From the NCBI RefSeq assembly GCF_024169315.1, contig NZ_JALJWR010000001.1:5506501-5570500 (forward strand): 64,000 nucleotides of DNA. Direction: 5' to 3'. The position numbers and the translations under genes are program-made. The notes beneath the pieces were generated by a model. That model did no database searches, was not told the DNA's origin, and saw only the letters and a list, made by a program, of their open reading frames with translations. How positions within the stretch are numbered: position 1 is the stretch's first letter; each line of letters opens with the position of its first letter. The stretch is from Pseudomonas migulae (lineage in GTDB: Bacteria; Pseudomonadota; Gammaproteobacteria; Pseudomonadales; Pseudomonadaceae). Positions 60,249-64,000 of this stretch are shown in pieces.

Positions 60249-62408
60249 CTAGACAGCCGCAGAGCCGACACGGCCCTTGCGCAGTGCATCGATGACCGCT
60301 TCTTTCGGACCGTCGGCAACGATCCGCCCGGTGTCCAGCACCACCAGCCGATCCACCAGGCTGAGCATCGAGGTGCGGTGGGTTACCAGCAGCAGGGTTT
60401 TGCCCTGGACCCAGCCGTGAAGTTTTTGCCGCAGGACATCTTCACTGCTGTTGTCCATGGCGCTGGTGGGTTCGTCGAGCAGCATGATCGGCGGGTCGAG
60501 CAACAACGCCCGTGCCAGCAACACCGCCTGGCGTTGACCGCCGGACAGCAATTGCCCGCGTTCGCCGACAGGCCGGTCAAACCCTTGCGGGTGTTGACGA
60601 GCCAGCTCGGTCACGCCGGTCAGTTCGGCCACTTCCAGCATCCGCGCATCGCTGATGTAACGCGCACCTAGGGTCAGATTGTCGCGCAGGCTGCCGGCCA
60701 GCAGCGGCAAGTCGTGGGCGACGTAACCGATCTGTTGGCGCAGGTCGGCGACGTCCAGTTGCCGCAGGTCCAGGCCATCGAGCAGCAACTGGCCTTCCTC
60801 CGGTTCGTAGAAGCCCATGATCAGTCGCCCCAGGGTGCTTTTGCCCGAGCCGCTGCGCCCGATGATGCCGACCCGTTCACCGGGTTTCAGGCTGAAACTG
60901 ATGTTGGCCAGCGCCGGCGCGTTCTGGCCGTTGTAGTGAAAGGTCACGCCGCTGACGTCGAGGGCGCCTTGCAGTTGCGTGCGTTCCAGCGGCCGCTGTC
61001 TGGCGTCGCGCTCTTGCGGCAGCGCCATCAGCGCATCGGTGCTTTTCATCGTCAGTTGCGCTTGTTGATAGCGGGTGATCAACCCGGCGATCTGCCCCAG
61101 CGGCGCGAGTACGCGACTGCCGAGCATGTAGGTCGCTACCAGCGCGCCGACGCTGAGGTTGCCGGCGATGATGCTGTAGACCCCGGCGACGATGGTCGCC
61201 ATGCCGGAGAACTGCTGGATGAACAGCGTGCCGTTGGTGGCCAGTGCCGAGAGATTGCGCGCATGACTGTCGAGGCGGGTGAGGGCGCCGTGGGTGCTTT
61301 CCCATTTGTGCTGGCGCTCGCTTTCGGCGCTGCAGGCCTTGAGGGTTTCCAGGCCGCCGAGGGTTTCGATCAGCAGGGCCTGGCGTTCGGCACCGAGGGC
61401 CAGGCTTTTTTGCACGGTGTCGCGCAGGCGCACCTGAATCACCATCGCAAACAGGATGGTGAGCGGGAACGCCAGCAACGGAATCACCACCAGCCAGCCA
61501 CCCAGCAGGCCGATCACCACCAGCATCAGCACGGCGAACGGCAGGTCGATCAGGCTGGTCAAAGTCACGGCGGTGAGGAATTCGCGCAGGCCCTGGAAGT
61601 CATGAATGCTCTGGGCAAAACCGCCGATGGTCGCCGGGCGCGCTTTCATCGACATGCCGGTGATGCGTTCGAACAGCGTTGCGGACAGGATCACGTCGGT
61701 TTTCTTGCCGGCGGTGTCCAGCAAATGCGCGCGAACCACTCGCAGCGCCAGCTCGAAACCAGTGCCGATCAGCAAACCGATGGACAGCACCCACAAGGTC
61801 GAAGTGGCCTGGTTCGGCACCACCCGGTCGTAGGTCTGCATCACGAACAGCGGCACCATCAGCCCCAGCAGGTTGATCAGGAAACTCGCCAGGATCGCAT
61901 CGCTGTACAGCCATTTCGACAGCTTCAAGGTGTCGCGAAACCATGCCTCCACCCGTGGCACCAGCGGCGAGCGCAAGTCTTCGAGCTCATGCCGTGGCCG
62001 GGCGAACAAGGCCTGGCCGCTGTAGTTTTCGGCCAGTTCTTCGCGGCTGACCCATTGCTCGCCGCCGTCGGCTTCGCTCGGCAGAATCAGCAAGCGGCCG
62101 TCTTCGCCGAAGCGGCGCAGGACGGCGGTGCGGCCGCTGTTGAGGATCAGCAGCACGGGCAGGTTGAGCGCGGAAATGTCGTCCAGGTCCCGGCGTAAAA
62201 GCCGCGCCTGCAAACTGGCCCGGGCCGCTGCGCGTGGCAGCAGGTCCAGGCTCAGGCGTTGGTGTGCCATTGGCAGCCCGGCACTCAGGCTGGCGCGACT
62301 GACCGTCGCGCCATGAAGTTTGCAGAGGATCAGCAGACCGTCCAGAAGCGGGTCATCGAAGCTCAGCCGCGGATCGACACCGGTATTGCCGGGTTCCATG
62401 CTGGTCAC
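60249..62408 (-). CDS. Type I secretion ABC transporter with degenerate C39-like domain (LapB/MapB-like)
   Basis: This 719-aa ABC exporter starts with a C39-peptidase-like domain of about 140 residues without the catalytic Cys (only LLDGLLILCKLHG), so it does not cleave a leader. A transmembrane domain (about 165-430) follows, and then an ATPase domain with Walker A GRSGSGKSTLGRLI near 516-529, LSGGQRQAVLLARALLL near 620 and Walker B MLLDEPTSAMD near 641-651. This is the LssB/LapB layout used for giant RTX adhesins. It differs enough from the LapB I recall to suggest the second system, MapB. The GTG at 62408 is 8 bp after GGAG; an ATG three codons later has no site. Confidence 0.93.
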   Translation of the reverse strand: MTSMEPGNTGVDPRLSFDDPLLDGLLILCKLHGATVSRASLSAGLPMAHQRLSLDLLPRAAARASLQARLLRRDLDDISALNLPVLLILNSGRTAVLRRFGEDGRLLILPSEADGGEQWVSREELAENYSGQALFARPRHELEDLRSPLVPRVEAWFRDTLKLSKWLYSDAILASFLINLLGLMVPLFVMQTYDRVVPNQATSTLWVLSIGLLIGTGFELALRVVRAHLLDTAGKKTDVILSATLFERITGMSMKARPATIGGFAQSIHDFQGLREFLTAVTLTSLIDLPFAVLMLVVIGLLGGWLVVIPLLAFPLTILFAMVIQVRLRDTVQKSLALGAERQALLIETLGGLETLKACSAESERQHKWESTHGALTRLDSHARNLSALATNGTLFIQQFSGMATIVAGVYSIIAGNLSVGALVATYMLGSRVLAPLGQIAGLITRYQQAQLTMKSTDALMALPQERDARQRPLERTQLQGALDVSGVTFHYNGQNAPALANISFSLKPGERVGIIGRSGSGKSTLGRLIMGFYEPEEGQLLLDGLDLRQLDVADLRQQIGYVAHDLPLLAGSLRDNLTLGARYISDARMLEVAELTGVTELARQHPQGFDRPVGERGQLLSGGQRQAVLLARALLLDPPIMLLDEPTSAMDNSSEDVLRQKLHGWVQGKTLLLVTHRTSMLSLVDRLVVLDTGRIVADGPKEAVIDALRKGRVGSAAV

Positions 62409-62426
62409 ATTGATCGCTCCATTGCA

Positions 62427-63785
62427 CTACCTCAATTCAGGCAGACGGGCTTCGTTCTTCACTTCGGTCCGGGCAATCGCATCGGCAGGCAGCACCACTC
62501 GTTGTTTGCTCAGCAACTGGCCCATGTTCGCCAGCACGCGGTACATCGAGTACTCCTCGGTGTAGCGCACTTCGGTGTAGCGGCGGTTGGCGTTGTAGAG
62601 TTCGTTTTCGCTGTCGAGCACGTCGAGCAGGGTGCGTTGGCCGAGGCCGAACTGGTCCTGGTAGGCCGCCCGCACGCGGGTGGTGGTTTCCGCATATTCG
62701 CGGGCGGTTGGCGTCTGTTTCCGCGCGTTGAGCATGGCGTTCCACGCCAGGTGGATGTTCTCGTTGAGCTGGCGCAGGGCGTTGTTGCGGATGTCCATCG
62801 CCTGGTTGATCTTGTGCGCATCGGACGCCAGCCGCGCCTTGTCGCTGCCACCGCGGAACAGGTTGTAGTTCATCACGATGCCGACGCGCCATTCGTTGTC
62901 GTGGCCTTCTTCCCCGGCCACGTTGTTGTTCGCACCCACCGCCGCCTCGGCGTCGAAACGCGGGTAGAACGGCGACTTGGCGACTTCGTACTGGCTCTCG
63001 GCCGATTGCACATCGGCCTGGGCAGATTTCAGGTACGGGTTGTTCTCGACCATGCTCTGCTGTGCGTCTTGAATGTTGGCGGGCAATTCGCCCTTGATCG
63101 ATGGCAGGGTTTCCAGTTCATCGGGCATGCGCCCGGTGACGGCGTAGAAATTCGCTTCGGCATCGGCCAGATCGACTTCGGCGGTGTCGAGGTTGTTCTC
63201 CGCCAACGCCCGACGCGCCACGGATTGATCGGCGTCAGCATTGCTGCCGATGCCGCGCTGAGTACGCAGACCGATCTGGTCGTTGACCCGCAAGTGCGCC
63301 TGCAGGTTGTTCTTGGCCAGGGTCACCAGTTCGCGGCGCTTGAGCACTTCGAGATAGACCTCGATGGTGCGCAGGGCCAGGTCCTGCGCGGTGCCCTGGG
63401 CGTAATAGGCCCGAGAGTTGACCACGCCTTTGGTGCGCTCGACTTCGTTGGACGTGTTGAACCCATCGAAGAGCATCTGCCGCAAGCGCAGTTCCGACTG
63501 GGTGTAGTTCAGGACTTCGGTGTGGTGATTGCCGAAGGCGCGGGTGTTGGTGTTGTCGCTGTACCCGCGCCCGTACGCGGCATTCAGATCAACAGAGGGA
63601 TAAAAACCGCCCTTGGCAACTTTCACGTCTTCATCCGCCGACAGGCGGCTGTCTACTCGCGAAGCGAGTTCCGGGTGGGTGGCGATGGTGCTCTGGATCG
63701 CCTCGGTCAGCGACATGGCTTGAGCCTGAGAAGTGCAGGCCATGGCCAATAGAATCGCACTGCAAACGGGGGTCAATCGGCGCAT
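62427..63785 (-). CDS. TolC-family outer-membrane secretion protein (LapE/MapE-like)
   Basis: This 452-aa outer-membrane efflux protein has a signal peptide (MRRLTPVCSAILLAMACTSQAQA) and two TolC repeats of helices with a beta-barrel part (SLTEAIQSTIATHPELASRV near residues 27-47, and GLGQRTLLDVLDSENELYNA near 383-402). It provides the outer-membrane channel of the type I system. It is the first gene of the operon, 18 bp before the ABC gene, with GGAGAG before the ATG at 63785. The adhesin and the LapD/LapG-type controls are not in the window. Confidence 0.93.
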   Translation of the reverse strand: MRRLTPVCSAILLAMACTSQAQAMSLTEAIQSTIATHPELASRVDSRLSADEDVKVAKGGFYPSVDLNAAYGRGYSDNTNTRAFGNHHTEVLNYTQSELRLRQMLFDGFNTSNEVERTKGVVNSRAYYAQGTAQDLALRTIEVYLEVLKRRELVTLAKNNLQAHLRVNDQIGLRTQRGIGSNADADQSVARRALAENNLDTAEVDLADAEANFYAVTGRMPDELETLPSIKGELPANIQDAQQSMVENNPYLKSAQADVQSAESQYEVAKSPFYPRFDAEAAVGANNNVAGEEGHDNEWRVGIVMNYNLFRGGSDKARLASDAHKINQAMDIRNNALRQLNENIHLAWNAMLNARKQTPTAREYAETTTRVRAAYQDQFGLGQRTLLDVLDSENELYNANRRYTEVRYTEEYSMYRVLANMGQLLSKQRVVLPADAIARTEVKNEARLPELR

Positions 63786-64000
63786 GGATACCTCTCCCTG
63801 AAATCCCAATGGTGCTTATAAGTCGCCAAATATTTGACGGCATTTATGGGTGAAACCGTTTCATACTTGTAACATCAGAGCTAAGAACATTCTCAAAAGA
63901 ACCTTAGAAGTTTTTCTCATAAGTGTTATGTAAAAAAAAACTTATGCGCTCTGAAAAATCCAGCACATTGTTCAATCCGAAAGCCCTTGATTTATGAGCC
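63786..64000. promoter_or_regulatory. Upstream region of the secretion operon at the window edge
   Basis: These 215 bp have no gene. They are AT-rich compared with the rest of the window. They contain the palindrome CAAATATTTG (63827-63836) within GTCGCCAAATATTTGAC, and CATAAGT (63918-63924) paired with ACTTATG (63940-63946) across an A9 run. The former loosely resembles FleQ-type sites near adhesin genes. Confidence 0.4.

Noticed and set aside
1..64000. Prophage, integron, insertion sequence or genomic island
   Set aside because: No integrase, transposase, tail or resistance genes and no tRNA-linked attachment site are seen. Composition is even apart from short promoter-like AT-rich spans.
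1..64000. tRNA or rRNA genes
   Set aside because: I found no cloverleaf-like sequence with GGTTCGAATCC-type T arms and no rRNA core sequence.

Overview
The window is about 61% GC chromosomal DNA from a Pseudomonas of the fluorescens group. It is packed with short inverted repeats built on GTGGGAGCGGGCTTG...CGCGAA, the REP elements typical of that group. Its genes (aceK, hrpA, azoR, gbuA/gbuR, a homologue of P. aeruginosa PA1414, TorF-type and Pseudomonas-type porins) also fit Pseudomonas. I see no tRNA, rRNA, CRISPR, prophage or insertion sequence. Nearly all the sequence is ordinary, intact genes. Comparisons with named P. aeruginosa PAO1 or P. fluorescens loci are from memory and are marked as such.

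1-12128: a sugar-acid catabolic locus. A LysR regulator and a tripartite tricarboxylate-type transporter (TctC, TctB, TctA) read leftward. An MFS transporter, a lactonase-like amidohydrolase, PdxA2, an enolase-superfamily acid-sugar dehydratase, an AraD1/FAH-type dehydratase and a 2-oxoglutarate-semialdehyde dehydrogenase read rightward. The last three steps would turn a pentonate (L-lyxonate is the best guess) into 2-oxoglutarate. A 15-bp dyad ATARCC-N3-GGYTAT occurs twice in the divergent promoter region and once before the dehydratase, and is a good candidate operator.

12257-26246: housekeeping and single genes: a DMT exporter, a chemoreceptor, aceK, hrpA, a FabH-like synthase, a porin, a FemAB-like acetyltransferase and aqpZ. 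26247-27330 has no gene. It holds a five-unit 40-bp tandem array grown from a REP half, flanked by two inverted copies of a second repeat family whose third copy opens the window.

27331-38264: an exporter ABC half-transporter, ppiA with an alpha/beta hydrolase, a LysR regulator, a small secreted protein, azoR, a candidate sRNA or terminator, a DMT transporter, a YbdG-like mechanosensitive channel, a DEAD-box helicase and a CitMHS carboxylate transporter. 38265-41541 is a compact catabolic unit (HMG-CoA-lyase-like enzyme, CaiB-type CoA transferase, IclR regulator) facing the CitMHS gene. Two copies of a 17-bp palindrome lie between them, and the system probably takes up and cleaves a branched di- or tricarboxylate.

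41592-51559: small envelope proteins and lipoproteins, a DUF899 protein, a winged-helix-like protein, TorF, a short SutA-like protein, CvfB, DMT and YbfB/YjiJ-type transporters with a LysR regulator, the tiny PA1414-like protein and a carrier-protein-like polypeptide without the phosphopantetheine serine. 51615-58138 holds the 4-guanidinobutyrate locus (gbuA, an NTF2-like protein, an NCS1 permease, a sodium:solute symporter, divergent gbuR), with an MBL-fold hydrolase beyond it. After a DTW-domain tRNA enzyme, the window ends with a TolC-ABC-HlyD type I secretion operon of the LapEBC/MapEBC type. Its adhesin substrate is not inside the window.
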